Origin: Spirosoma arboris
GTDB lineage: Bacteria > Bacteroidota > Bacteroidia > Cytophagales > Spirosomataceae
NCBI RefSeq assembly: GCF_009754945.1
Contig: NZ_WPIN01000011.1
Span: 1 to 64,000 of the forward strand
Reading direction: 5' to 3'
Length of the DNA stretch: 64,000 bases
A model generated the notes under the pieces. That model was not told where the DNA came from. It made no database searches and saw nothing but the letters and a program-made list of their open reading frames with translations. This document shows positions 1-8,282 of this stretch, piece by piece. The position numbers and the translations under genes were made by a program. How positions within the stretch are numbered: position 1 is the stretch's first letter; each line of letters starts with the position of its first letter.

Positions 1-1438
1 ATCTCTTTTCAAGATTTTGAAATATATTCCTTTCCAGCGTATAAAGAGTGCCCTGCCTTCCACTTTCATTTTGCAGAAATATAAAGCCAAGACCGAGCTG
101 AGGATAAAAAGAGCAAAGAGAATTATACCCTGCATCATGACCACTATGATAAATCCATAACCCTTTTTCCCACGAATCAATTACCTGCCAGCCAAGACCT
201 ATTGAAAAATTCCTCACATCGCCCCAGCTTGGTTTATGGGACAGAAGAACGGCCAGGTCATTTTCTTTTACATTCAACTCGATATAGGTCAGCATGTCAT
301 TCACTGTAGATTTTACCGTAAAGAGCCCAGGAGTTGATTTTTGCATGGGTAGTATAGGCTCGCCTTTCTCATTATAAGGTGTTGCGAAACGGCTGCTGTC
401 CTTGAGAGCTGTATTCAGTTTTGTATCGTTCATACGGAGCGAGCTTCCATAATAGTCATTAAAGATAGTATTTAACGATTTGCCATAAACTCTCTCCAAA
501 GCCATTCCCAGAATTATAAAACTGCCTACCGAATAGTTACGTTCCACTCCTGGTAGTGTATCTATTTTTAACCGATGAAGATCATCTATAACCTTTTCTC
601 TTGGGTAGGCATATAAGTAGTTCATAAAATCATTCCATGGCATGTGGTCAACATCCTTTGGGTAAGTTATAAAATTGAACTGGCGAAAACCGCCGGTATG
701 GTTTGCCAAGTCAATCAACGTAACTGGATGTCCATGATAAGACAGGTTGGAGAAGTTGCCTTTTAAATAATTACGCACATCATCAGTTAACCGCATTTTT
801 TTATCAACTACTGCCTTTGCCAATAACTGGGAAATAAACGTCTTTGCAATCGACCCCACCTGATAGATGGTATTGCCTGTAGGCAGAATTCCTGAGTTTT
901 TTTTCACCTCTCCATAAGTATATACGTATTTGTTACCATCCTTGTAAACGCCGATAGAAAGCGAAACGGCTTCAGGATTGCACATATAAACAAGTGCATA
1001 TTTGTGCACCACGGAATCGAGATTTGTTTTGAGTGGGTTGTTAGTTGGTATAGCTTGTCCAGTCATTCCGGGTTGCAAGATAAATTCGCCTATCCGATAT
1101 TGCTTTATCATTCCATCTTCTGACCTGAGTTCTAATTTTGCCGTTTTATTTTTCCCTACCCAAGTAAAATATTTTACACTGCCAAGATCGTCTGTTAGTA
1201 CAGTAGAAATAATATCACCGGTATTCCTTTTTTCTAATGAAAAATCATTTATACAATTCTCCTCCGACTGATGTGCAATAAAAAAATCATTTCCTAATTT
1301 ATAAATCCCGTTGAAATCGTCCTTGTTGTAACAGGCAATCATTGAATCATTTAACTGTTTATATCTTAACAATGTGCTTATTTGTGCATAGGTGGTAGAG
1401 AATTGCAACAGACCGGCAAGGCATATAATAAATTTCAT
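1..1438 (-). CDS. Serine hydrolase (class C beta-lactamase/PBP-like), 3' end cut by window edge
   Basis: The minus-strand reading frame is open from an ATG at 1438 to the window edge, about 479 codons, so the C-terminus is missing. It starts with a hydrophobic, signal-like stretch, then a roughly 150-residue N-terminal extension. The catalytic domain follows with a serine SxxK motif read as SIAK (in GSIAKTF) and a YSVG tyrosine motif before a helix resembling those of class C beta-lactamases. Members of this family are exported esterases, peptidases or beta-lactamases; the substrate here cannot be told. It lies 250 bp upstream of a second serine hydrolase on the same strand. The family call is firm, the function open. 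Confidence 0.75.
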   Translation of the reverse strand, partial: MKFIICLAGLLQFSTTYAQISTLLRYKQLNDSMIACYNKDDFNGIYKLGNDFFIAHQSEENCINDFSLEKRNTGDIISTVLTDDLGSVKYFTWVGKNKTAKLELRSEDGMIKQYRIGEFILQPGMTGQAIPTNNPLKTNLDSVVHKYALVYMCNPEAVSLSIGVYKDGNKYVYTYGEVKKNSGILPTGNTIYQVGSIAKTFISQLLAKAVVDKKMRLTDDVRNYLKGNFSNLSYHGHPVTLIDLANHTGGFRQFNFITYPKDVDHMPWNDFMNYLYAYPREKVIDDLHRLKIDTLPGVERNYSVGSFIILGMALERVYGKSLNTIFNDYYGSSLRMNDTKLNTALKDSSRFATPYNEKGEPILPMQKSTPGLFTVKSTVNDMLTYIELNVKENDLAVLLSHKPSWGDVRNFSIGLGWQVIDSWEKGLWIYHSGHDAGYNSLCSFYPQLGLGFIFLQNESGRQGTLYTLERNIFQNLEKR

Positions 1439-1600
1439 GTCGTGTAATGGCTGGGTATCTTTCTTTGATCGATCCGTGAATAAGTCCATAAAGTTTTGAC
1501 ATTACTTACTGCTTATGAATGTCTGAAAGGGCTTGCGAACTATAGACTCTTTACGGACTAACTCACGAATCAACAACACTAGTGTAAATGGAATAGTAAT

Positions 1601-1619
1601 GTCTCTATTTAATAGAGAC
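1601..1619. promoter_or_regulatory. Perfect 19-bp palindrome between two serine hydrolase genes
   Basis: GTCTCTATT, a central T, then AATAGAGAC form a perfect palindrome with 9-bp arms. It lies between the end of the 1690-3201 gene and the start of the 1-1438 gene, both on the minus strand. No T-run follows it, so an operator for the downstream hydrolase is more likely than a terminator. A second stem, TCCAAC/GTTGGA at about 1660-1682, lies just beyond the 3' end of the upstream gene and may end its transcript. Confidence 0.4.
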
Positions 1620-1689
1620 GTTGTCTAAAGCTTGCCTTACAAGCGATTTTAGGGGACTATCCAACATGCGTACGAAGTTGGACAGCCCT

Positions 1690-3201
1690 CTATTTAGTTC
1701 GCTCGAAAACGATATCACTTACCATTTCCTCAAGGGGCATAGTGATCGTTACGATCTTACCCTCGTTATCCGTAGTAAACCGGAGTCTTCCACCCGGCGA
1801 AGCTTCGAAGATATCATACGTAAAATGCTTTAGCACCAGATCGACCTTATTAAAGCGGGCTACCAGCTCGCTACCTTTTAAATGCACGTCAATCGTGCCA
1901 TATCCTGGATTAAAATAGTTGCCCGTGTAGTCTTTCAACGGATGTGATAAAGGCGCGGGCTTCATTGGATTGGCGGATTGATCGGCATTGGGTTTATGGT
2001 TACTAGCATAATAGGTCTTATACCCCGGAAACCAGCTTGCCCAGTCGCCATTCGTACCAGGAAGATCAGTGCGCCCTTCGTTCAATAATCGATCCGAAAG
2101 ATAGTCCCGGATCAAACTGGTGGCGTAGTCGCCAAATTCGTTGGACAACACCACGATGCCGACCCGGTGCGGGCTGCTGTACCCATTAGCATCTGGGTAA
2201 AAACACGCCGTCGAGTTAGAAAGCCGCCCGGTACCACTGTGTTCAACCCTGAAATGCCCCCCCCTAAAAGCGGACAAATACCAACCCAAACCATAACTGT
2301 AGTTATCGATCGGCATCTGCGGGTGGATGGCTTCTTTTACATACCAATCGGGGATAACCTGTTTATCCTTATACTTACCACCATTGAGCCAGGCGGTTAG
2401 CCATTTGCTCATATCCATAACGGATGAGACTATCCCACCCGCAGGGCAATTCGGATTCGGTTCATTGCCATAATCGCCTGCCATAATCTTTCCTGTTTGC
2501 TCGTCATAATAATAGCCTAGCGAATGATCGGGGCTGGCCATCAGGCCAGCGGCCGACAGATAAGTATTGGACATGTCCAGCGGCATCAGCAAACGCTCAG
2601 TCAGCGTTTGCTCATAGCTTTGCCCGGTTATTTTTTCAGACACCACACCCAGTACGGTATACATCAGGTTGTTGTAATGATATTTACCGCGCAGTTCCGT
2701 AAATGGCTGTAAATACCTGATCCGATTAATGAGACTGTCTCTGGGCTGTGCGTTGTCAAAGAAATCGGACACCTGGTCATGCCTCGGTAAGCCAGTACGA
2801 TGGGCCATCAGGTCCCTTATGGTTGCATGTTCCGTCGTGTAATCGTTATAGAACCTAAACCAGGGGATGTATTGATGTACTGGTTGGTCCAGCCCCAGCT
2901 TGCCCGCTTCGGCTAGTATGCCGCAAAGGGCACCCGTAAAAGCTTTCGTGCAGGAGTTTATGGGGAACACGGTGTTGGGCGTCACCGGAAGCTTTTTCTC
3001 GTAATCACGGTAACCAAAGCCTTTGGCGTAAATAACCTTATCGTTCTCGACGACCGCTACGGCGAAGCCGGCAATATGGAATTGTTTTAATACACTATCG
3101 GCATAGGTATCCATATTCTTAAATCTAGGATCGTTGTTTGGGGTTTGCGCAACGAGTGTTCCTACCCAGAGCGATAAGCAAGCTAACAGATTGTGTTTCA
3201 T
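1690..3201 (-). CDS. Serine hydrolase with DUF3471-like C-terminal domain
   Basis: I chose the start at 3201 because it is followed by a clean signal peptide ending in VAQ (MKHNLLACLSLWVGTLVAQ); the open frame reaches 3225. The product is about 503 residues. The class C beta-lactamase fold is shown by SCTK (SxxK nucleophile), YNN in YHYNNLMYT (YxN) and HSGTG (the HxG/KTG position). A C-terminal region with LKDYTGNYFNPGYG resembles the DUF3471 beta-barrel domain found after such hydrolases. It is probably periplasmic or secreted. An AraC regulator on the same strand lies about 290 bp upstream and could control it. Family assignment is strong; the substrate is unknown. Confidence 0.85.
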   Translation of the reverse strand: MKHNLLACLSLWVGTLVAQTPNNDPRFKNMDTYADSVLKQFHIAGFAVAVVENDKVIYAKGFGYRDYEKKLPVTPNTVFPINSCTKAFTGALCGILAEAGKLGLDQPVHQYIPWFRFYNDYTTEHATIRDLMAHRTGLPRHDQVSDFFDNAQPRDSLINRIRYLQPFTELRGKYHYNNLMYTVLGVVSEKITGQSYEQTLTERLLMPLDMSNTYLSAAGLMASPDHSLGYYYDEQTGKIMAGDYGNEPNPNCPAGGIVSSVMDMSKWLTAWLNGGKYKDKQVIPDWYVKEAIHPQMPIDNYSYGLGWYLSAFRGGHFRVEHSGTGRLSNSTACFYPDANGYSSPHRVGIVVLSNEFGDYATSLIRDYLSDRLLNEGRTDLPGTNGDWASWFPGYKTYYASNHKPNADQSANPMKPAPLSHPLKDYTGNYFNPGYGTIDVHLKGSELVARFNKVDLVLKHFTYDIFEASPGGRLRFTTDNEGKIVTITMPLEEMVSDIVFERTK

Positions 3202-3492
3202 GTCAATGTAGTTTGGAGCCAGCAAACATAGGCCAGTCCTTTCAATACCGATAGAATGAATTTAACCTACTCCAGAAATGAGTGTCAGCTAACAAACTGG
3301 GTTACGTTGGCTCGGTTTATTTTCGACTAGCCACAACTGATTGGCTCGACTTTTCCCCTAGACGTGAAAATAGTGCCCCGTAAGTAAATGATTAATAAAA
3401 TACCCCATTGGTCTGCCCTCCAAAAGGAACTCATCCAAGTCGGATCAAACCGAAAACAGAGGTACTCCCTAAAACAGGATCATGTTAATTGA

Positions 3493-4284
3493 TTATAGCT
3501 TTTGCCAAGCAGTGGGAAGCATGCCCGTAAACGATTTAAAATTGCGGATAAAATGGCTTTGGTCAGAAAAGCCACAGGCATAGGCTACAGACACGAGATC
3601 AGTTGGGGAAGATCGGATCATGCTAATCGCATGGCGAATCTTCAACATACGGCAATATTCGCCTAACGTATACGAAAAATAGATCGGGAAATACCTTGAG
3701 ATAGTAACGGGATGGATACCGCAGGTGAGGGATAATTCTGCTAAAGTTATTTTTTCAGTCCATCGATCATTTAATATCTCTTGGACGATTTTTACCCATA
3801 ATGGGATCCCCGGATAAACCAATTTGGCTTGTCCTAAGATCAAGTTTAATAGTAACATACGTAGTGAATCGGCAGAATGGGTATCCGGATTAGCTAATTC
3901 ATCGTACGTTTTTAGCATTAGTATGCCCGTGAGTGGATGCTTTTTCAGGGCTTCGGAAACAGTACTTTCGTTAATACTATATAATGAAAAGAAGCTTTCG
4001 GATAGTTCAAAATTAATATGGTAAGAGGGGGTTATGACTTTTGTTATTTGATGGGGCTCACCAGCTTGATACCAGGTTATACTGCCTGGTGGACGCTCAT
4101 AATGATCACGCTTAGCTTCGGCACACCCCCCCTTGAGCACAAAACTAAAATGGGCATTTTGGTGGTAATGTTTTACGCCATAAAAATCGTCGGGAGACAT
4201 CAAGGTCTGGCTGACAATAAAATCGCCGGGTCGTATGCTATTAATCTCCCGGCTTATATGATCCCCTTCTTTCAAGATCTTCAT
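3493..4284 (-). CDS. AraC-family transcriptional regulator
   Basis: A 263-residue protein with an N-terminal cupin-like sensor (HYHQNAHFSFVLKGG, GSITWYQAGEPHQI) and a C-terminal double helix-turn-helix of the AraC type (about residues 165-260). The second HTH carries the signature CGFSDQSHFIRNFKSFTGMLP. It resembles the regulator at 7357-8151 in length, cupin motif and HTH. Both sit beside a serine hydrolase gene, in mirrored arrangements. A GGACAGT-A-ACTGTCC palindrome lies about 95 bp upstream of the start and is a plausible operator. Regulator class is certain; the effector is unknown. Confidence 0.9.
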   Translation of the reverse strand: MKILKEGDHISREINSIRPGDFIVSQTLMSPDDFYGVKHYHQNAHFSFVLKGGCAEAKRDHYERPPGSITWYQAGEPHQITKVITPSYHINFELSESFFSLYSINESTVSEALKKHPLTGILMLKTYDELANPDTHSADSLRMLLLNLILGQAKLVYPGIPLWVKIVQEILNDRWTEKITLAELSLTCGIHPVTISRYFPIYFSYTLGEYCRMLKIRHAISMIRSSPTDLVSVAYACGFSDQSHFIRNFKSFTGMLPTAWQKL

Positions 4285-4376
4285 AAGTTGGTAGGCTCAA
4301 TTATCATACCAAATGCACAAGTGTTTATAAGTCACAAAATTAACTAATATAAACTTACCTGTTTTGTATCGTAAGC

Positions 4377-4391
4377 GGACAGTAACTGTCC
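4377..4391. promoter_or_regulatory. 15-bp palindrome upstream of AraC gene
   Basis: GGACAGT, a central A and ACTGTCC make a perfect palindrome about 95 bp upstream of the AraC start codon at 4284. Related TGTCC...GGACA palindromes occur upstream of the second AraC gene (7140-7176) and downstream of the 8277-9809 hydrolase (10165-10201). This supports a shared operator, but no binding has been shown. Confidence 0.4.
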
Positions 4392-4919
4392 ATTTTCAAT
4401 GATCCTGTATTAACACTATAGGTGCGTTTAAAAAAAGGTATGGCACGGGCCGCCCCGATAAACCACGGTCCGTCTCGGAGTCGCGCTCGACTTGCGGTCA
4501 CAACGCGAAAATTCGAGTCTCAAATAAACGCCCGAATTATAGATACTCCCTTGTCTTAGTTGGGAGCGATTCCTATGAACAAAACAAGCCCCGCCAACTA
4601 AAAATTATTCTATTTCTCATGCACCGCCATATAAACCGTTCTGCGCTCCATGACAGCGACCATCCGATGCACTAATTTGTTCCGAATGGCATTGTAAACA
4701 CTCATCTTGCGCTTCCCAGCCTCTACTTTCCGCTCAAAATAATCCCTCAATTCTCCTTTTGTTTTAACAGCGGCTAAGGCGGCCATGTGTAGGAGGTGTT
4801 TCAATTTGGTATTCGCCATCCGACTGACCTTTGTTCGGCCCCTCACCGAAGTGCCGGATTCATAAGCAAAAGGAGCAACCCCAGCATAGCTGGCCAGCTT
4901 TTTAGCGTCCGAAAAGCGG

Positions 4920-4935
4920 CCGGGCCGCCGGTGCG
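4920..4935 (-). repeat. 16-bp GC-rich insertion, copy A (in IS110 transposase)
   Basis: Minus-strand sequence CGCACCGGCGGCCCGG, inserted directly after TTTTAC. Removing it restores the IS110 motif SNFTRFSDAKKL. It is identical to copy B, and the inner CCGG...CCGG is an imperfect inverted repeat. Confidence 0.8.
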
Positions 4936-5615
4936 GTAAAATTGCTGGTGAAGATGAGCATAAACAAAGCCGTTTGTCGACCCACTCCAGGTATGCTCAG
5001 GAGTAAATCCATGTTCGATTTTAACTCTGGGGAGGCCTTGATGTGGCGCTCAATCTGAGCCTCAACTAGTTTGAGCTGCTTCTGTAAGCCAACTAATGCT
5101 ACCTCACTGGTCTGTTGATGTAGTTTAAATTCTGCTAACAGCCCCATCGCCTGATAGTCCTGACTTAAATCTGTGAAGGCCTTGGCCATTTCCATTAAGC
5201 GTTCCCGTTGCTGGGCAAGCTGACGAACAGTAGCTAACACACTGTCCGCCAATTTGAATAGCCTCTGATCACGCTGATGGCGTATACAGTATTTGGCAAT
5301 CAGTCGGGCATCAGCTTTGTCGGTTTTTCCACGCGTCAAGCCCAATGAACGTTTAATATGGACCGCCGATTGCAGCCATAAATTAGCGCCGATAGGATAA
5401 AAGAAGTTGATTATAGGCTGGCAATAGATGCCCGTATATTCCATACAGAACAACGTTGTTTCCAGCCCGAAGTCGGGCAATTTTTCCAGTTGTTTGAGCA
5501 AAGTTTCCATTCCAGCTTTGGAGTTGGGAATGGTGAGTTCAAGTTTCCGGTTTTCTAGTGCATCAATGACACAAACTGCATTGGTTTTCTTGCCAATATC
5601 AGTACCGATGAAGTA

Positions 5616-5631
5616 CCGGGCCGCCGGTGCG
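5616..5631 (-). repeat. 16-bp GC-rich insertion, copy B (start of IS110 transposase)
   Basis: Minus-strand sequence CGCACCGGCGGCCCGG after TACAAC. Removing it joins MITYN to YFIGTDIGKKT in frame. Identical to copy A, 681 bp away in the same gene. Confidence 0.8.
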
Positions 5632-5699
5632 GTTGTAAGTGATCATAGTTTAGCCTGTTAATGATACATATTATAAGTGCGCAGACAGATGAACGAAAC

Positions 5700-5715
5700 C
5701 GCTCCGGCGGCCCGG
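5700..5715 (+). repeat. 16-bp GC-rich insertion, copy C (IS110 leader)
   Basis: Plus-strand sequence CGCTCCGGCGGCCCGG after GAAAC, so its orientation is opposite to copies A and B. It lies in the noncoding leader of the IS110 element, where the bridge RNA would be encoded. One base differs from A and B. Confidence 0.7.
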
Positions 5716-6165
5716 TGTGATAGTAGGCCTTATGCCTCAATTCCTATAGGTTCCTTTTCTGCTTTCAAAGAGTGAGCGGAGACTGTATCGCATCGATAGG
5801 TCTACCACCTGGTTATGTGATTAGCTCGCCCCACTACTCCTTGAAATATCTCGTTTTTTAGTAACAAAGGCTATCAGTAAATCTTGGTTTTGTCTCAGAA
5901 TCAAACCTAACAGTTTATATGAGATAAATAATTCGTTTCCATAAATCAGGAAAACCATCACCAGTTAGGTGACTTCGTGATTTTCATACGTCAAGTATCG
6001 ATACCTGAATGCTAGGATACGATTAAATTCAAACGATACTCACCTTTTACAGTCAATGCCGATATACAACCAGAACCGGTTAACTCAACGACCTGACCTG
6101 CCTAAGGTTACGTTATGGGTTGCCTTACACCTTGATCGCTTACCCTGGTCTAAATCGATAAAAGC

Positions 6166-6951
6166 TTGAAAGTACTACTTACCTATGCGCTGGTCGCTCT
6201 TCTCTTCCTAGGCACACTCGCATCGTGTCAAGAGCCCAACGTCCAAGCCCCTCGGTATCGACTCAAAAAGTCGACCACTAGTACGACCAGTCGTTCGTCT
6301 CCACTTAGTTATACCACTATTACCAACTACAACTATAACCAAGCCAATCAACTGGTGTCTACCCGGACCTTTACGGGCTCGACGTATCTATATGCCCAAG
6401 ATGACTATTATCTGACCTATAATGACACGGGATTATTAAGCCAGTCAGAGTGGAAACAGGACCCTGAATACCCAGGTCATACGCTCAATTTTTACAGGCG
6501 GTATTTGTATACTTACGATGCTCAGAATCGACTAATGGAGGTGAAAGCTACTAAAATTGTGCTTGGTAAAGCGATGCTGGAGTATGAAGAGCAGTATGTA
6601 TACGGGAGCGGGAAGAACCCCACTAAAGGCGTTCGTAAAAATTACAATGATGAGGGTACACTATGGATGGAATTTACGGCCAGCTATTCTTATAACCAGG
6701 ATAATGTGGCTAACGTGACGACAACTTACGCTACAGGCGGCCCTAGTAATACAATCCGTTATCAGTATGATGATCATCCCAACCCCTGGTATGGTGTGCT
6801 CATCAGTGGAGGGTATTCGGCCCATAATCTTAGCAAAAATAATCTATTGGTGAGCGGTCAGGTATATTCCTATAACGCCCAGGAACTGCCCATCCAAACA
6901 GTACAGATAGATGGCAGTGGGCAAACCGACTATGAATACGAAACCTACTGA
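6166..6951 (+). CDS. Exported lipoprotein with YD/RHS-like tyrosine-rich repeats
   Basis: A 261-residue product. It begins at a TTG at 6166, the only start giving a complete lipoprotein signal (KVLLTYALVALLFLGTLASC, lipobox LASC). The rest has many short YxYD/YNxxNQL units (YNYNQANQLVST, YDAQNRLMEV, YSYNQDNVAN, YQYDDH), resembling the beta-strand repeats of YD/RHS proteins but too short for an RHS toxin. It is probably a surface or periplasmic lipoprotein of unknown role. It is followed by a 400-bp gap and then an AraC gene on the same strand. Confidence 0.6.
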   Translation: MKVLLTYALVALLFLGTLASCQEPNVQAPRYRLKKSTTSTTSRSSPLSYTTITNYNYNQANQLVSTRTFTGSTYLYAQDDYYLTYNDTGLLSQSEWKQDPEYPGHTLNFYRRYLYTYDAQNRLMEVKATKIVLGKAMLEYEEQYVYGSGKNPTKGVRKNYNDEGTLWMEFTASYSYNQDNVANVTTTYATGGPSNTIRYQYDDHPNPWYGVLISGGYSAHNLSKNNLLVSGQVYSYNAQELPIQTVQIDGSGQTDYEYETY

Positions 6952-7024
6952 GCTAGTTTAACACCTGAAATTGAGTGGGGCGTGATCTAGGCGGCCAATC
7001 TCTCACTTTTTTTTCAGTTCTCAT

Positions 7025-7130
7025 TTTCTTAAAACGCCCATTTCCTGAAGCAGATAGATGAATTATTCGTCGTCTCAAGAAGGAGCATTTCCTAAGAACA
7101 AGTAACTGATGATTACAAAATGGTAAAGAG
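7025..7130. repeat. Diverged repeat with hairpin, copy 1
   Basis: Shares the pattern CCATTTCCTGAAG ... GTCTCA(A/G)GAAGGAGC with about 9992-10085, and more weakly with about 23150-23200. Arms TTCCTGA and TCAAGAA can pair across the loop. It lies between the lipoprotein and the AraC gene. A leftover of a small dispersed element, or a regulatory hairpin. Confidence 0.35.
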
Positions 7131-7139
7131 TTTACATTG

Positions 7140-7176
7140 TGTCCTATTACGAACAGGCTTTGTCCGAAACAGGACA
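7140..7176. promoter_or_regulatory. TGTCCT...AGGACA palindrome upstream of AraC gene
   Basis: Arms TGTCCT (7140-7145) and AGGACA (7171-7176), with an internal TTACG/TCCGAA part, lie about 180 bp upstream of the AraC start at 7357. Related palindromes lie near the other AraC/hydrolase pair. Confidence 0.35.
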
Positions 7177-7356
7177 AGAACAGTTAATTATATGGCTGAT
7201 TATTAGGTCTTTACGGTAATGGCATGGCATTTGAAAAGCAGCTATTGAAAAGACAGGCCGGTTCACTAATGAAAATCAGTGCATTTCGTTGAGGTCACAT
7301 CACTCAACTGTAAAACGTGGTCAGTAGCCAATATGACTAAAAAGTATGCATGATCT

Positions 7357-8151
7357 ATGTATATACTGAACCAGGGTGAGTTCCTTGGCCACATTAGCCG
7401 ACGCTTTGACACCCATCAGGGACTTACCCTTATTGAGACGGTTTACCACACCTATGTGTATCAGGGGAGCCATTTTCACCAGAATACTCATCTTACTTTA
7501 TTCTTGCAAGGGGGCACCTTCGAGAAGCGAAAGCACCTGAGCGATGATGTCAGGCCCGGCAATTTACGCTTTTACTATAGCGGGGAGATTCACCAGAATC
7601 TGAACACCCGATTTCCGTCTAAAAATATCAATCTGGACATAAGTGCCGACTTTTTCAGTAAACAGCAACTCGACGAAGCGGATATAGACCGGGCGTTGGT
7701 CAAAAATCCGCACGCTAGGGCGATCCTGTTAAAAATGTACAAAGAAGCCCTGCTGCCAGATCGCTTTTCGAACGACAGCATCCTGATGCTGTTTCACCAA
7801 CTGATCGATCCAACAACCAGCTTTCAACGAAAGAAAAAGCCAGCCTGGGTAATTCAGCTCAACGAGCTGCTACAGGATTGCTGGAGCGAGCCGACTTCGC
7901 TTGCTGAACTGTCCAGGATACTTAAGGTAAACCCAATTACGATCTCCAAACACTTTCCCCGTTATTTTGGCTGTACCTTGAGCGAATACATCCGACGGGT
8001 TAAGGTATCGCGTGCCTTACAGCGAATCCGACAGCCAGCCGTTTCGTTGACGGCCCTCGCTTATGAATGCGGTTTCGCCGATCAAAGCCACTTCACCCGG
8101 ATACTTAAAGAGCAAACCGGATTTTTACCCAAGCAACTCCAAAAACTGTAG
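7357..8151 (+). CDS. AraC-family transcriptional regulator
   Basis: 264 residues: an N-terminal cupin-like sensor (GSHFHQNTHLTLFLQGG, GNLRFYYSGEIHQ) and a C-terminal AraC double HTH with CGFADQSHFTRILKEQTGFLP. It is a clear relative of the regulator at 3493-4284. A serine hydrolase gene starts 125 bp downstream on the same strand, probably its target or in the same unit. Class is certain, effector unknown. Confidence 0.9.
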   Translation: MYILNQGEFLGHISRRFDTHQGLTLIETVYHTYVYQGSHFHQNTHLTLFLQGGTFEKRKHLSDDVRPGNLRFYYSGEIHQNLNTRFPSKNINLDISADFFSKQQLDEADIDRALVKNPHARAILLKMYKEALLPDRFSNDSILMLFHQLIDPTTSFQRKKKPAWVIQLNELLQDCWSEPTSLAELSRILKVNPITISKHFPRYFGCTLSEYIRRVKVSRALQRIRQPAVSLTALAYECGFADQSHFTRILKEQTGFLPKQLQKL

Positions 8152-8282
8152 CTGTTCACAACAGGCAAATTTCATTCTATTCCAGGCTACTTACCGCCCG
8201 TAATTTCGCTCGACAGATCGACGCCACCATTCGTTGTTAATTACTGAAAAGTCCCACTACGTAAAACGCCAAATCAGTGACC

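Larger units (their letters stand above)
4610..5646 (-). pseudogene. IS110 transposase (DEDD recombinase) broken by two 16-bp insertions
   Basis: Reading from ATG 5646, the sequence gives MITYN, then 16 extra bases (5616-5631), then YFIGTDIGKKTNAV, the normal start of an IS110 RuvC-like DEDD domain. The Transposase_20 part (LSIPGVGRQTALFML) is interrupted near its SNFT/RFSDAKK motif by an identical 16-mer at 4920-4935. Deleting both 16-mers gives 1005 bp, an exact 334-codon frame ending at 4610 with no other defect. As it stands the gene is split into a frame of about 202 codons and a C-terminal one of about 78. The protein would catalyse bridge-RNA-guided recombination of the IS; as written it cannot be made full length. 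Confidence 0.85.
4569..5747 (-). mobile_element. IS110-family element, inactivated by 16-bp insertions
   Basis: The element holds one recombinase gene and a short leader upstream of it. ATTCCTAT is repeated directly at 4569-4576 and 5740-5747. IS110 elements recombine at a short core, often CT, and do not make normal target duplications, so this repeat is a reasonable guess for the two core sites. The leader at about 5650-5740 is where IS110-subgroup elements encode their bridge RNA; it contains one of the three 16-bp GC-rich insertions seen in this element. Boundaries are inferred from the repeat and the usual length of about 1.2 kb. Confidence 0.6.

Noticed and set aside
1002..1271. Plus-strand 89-codon frame
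   Set aside because: Shadow of the minus-strand serine hydrolase, no protein-like features.
4018..4347. Plus-strand 109-codon frame
   Set aside because: Antisense to the AraC gene.
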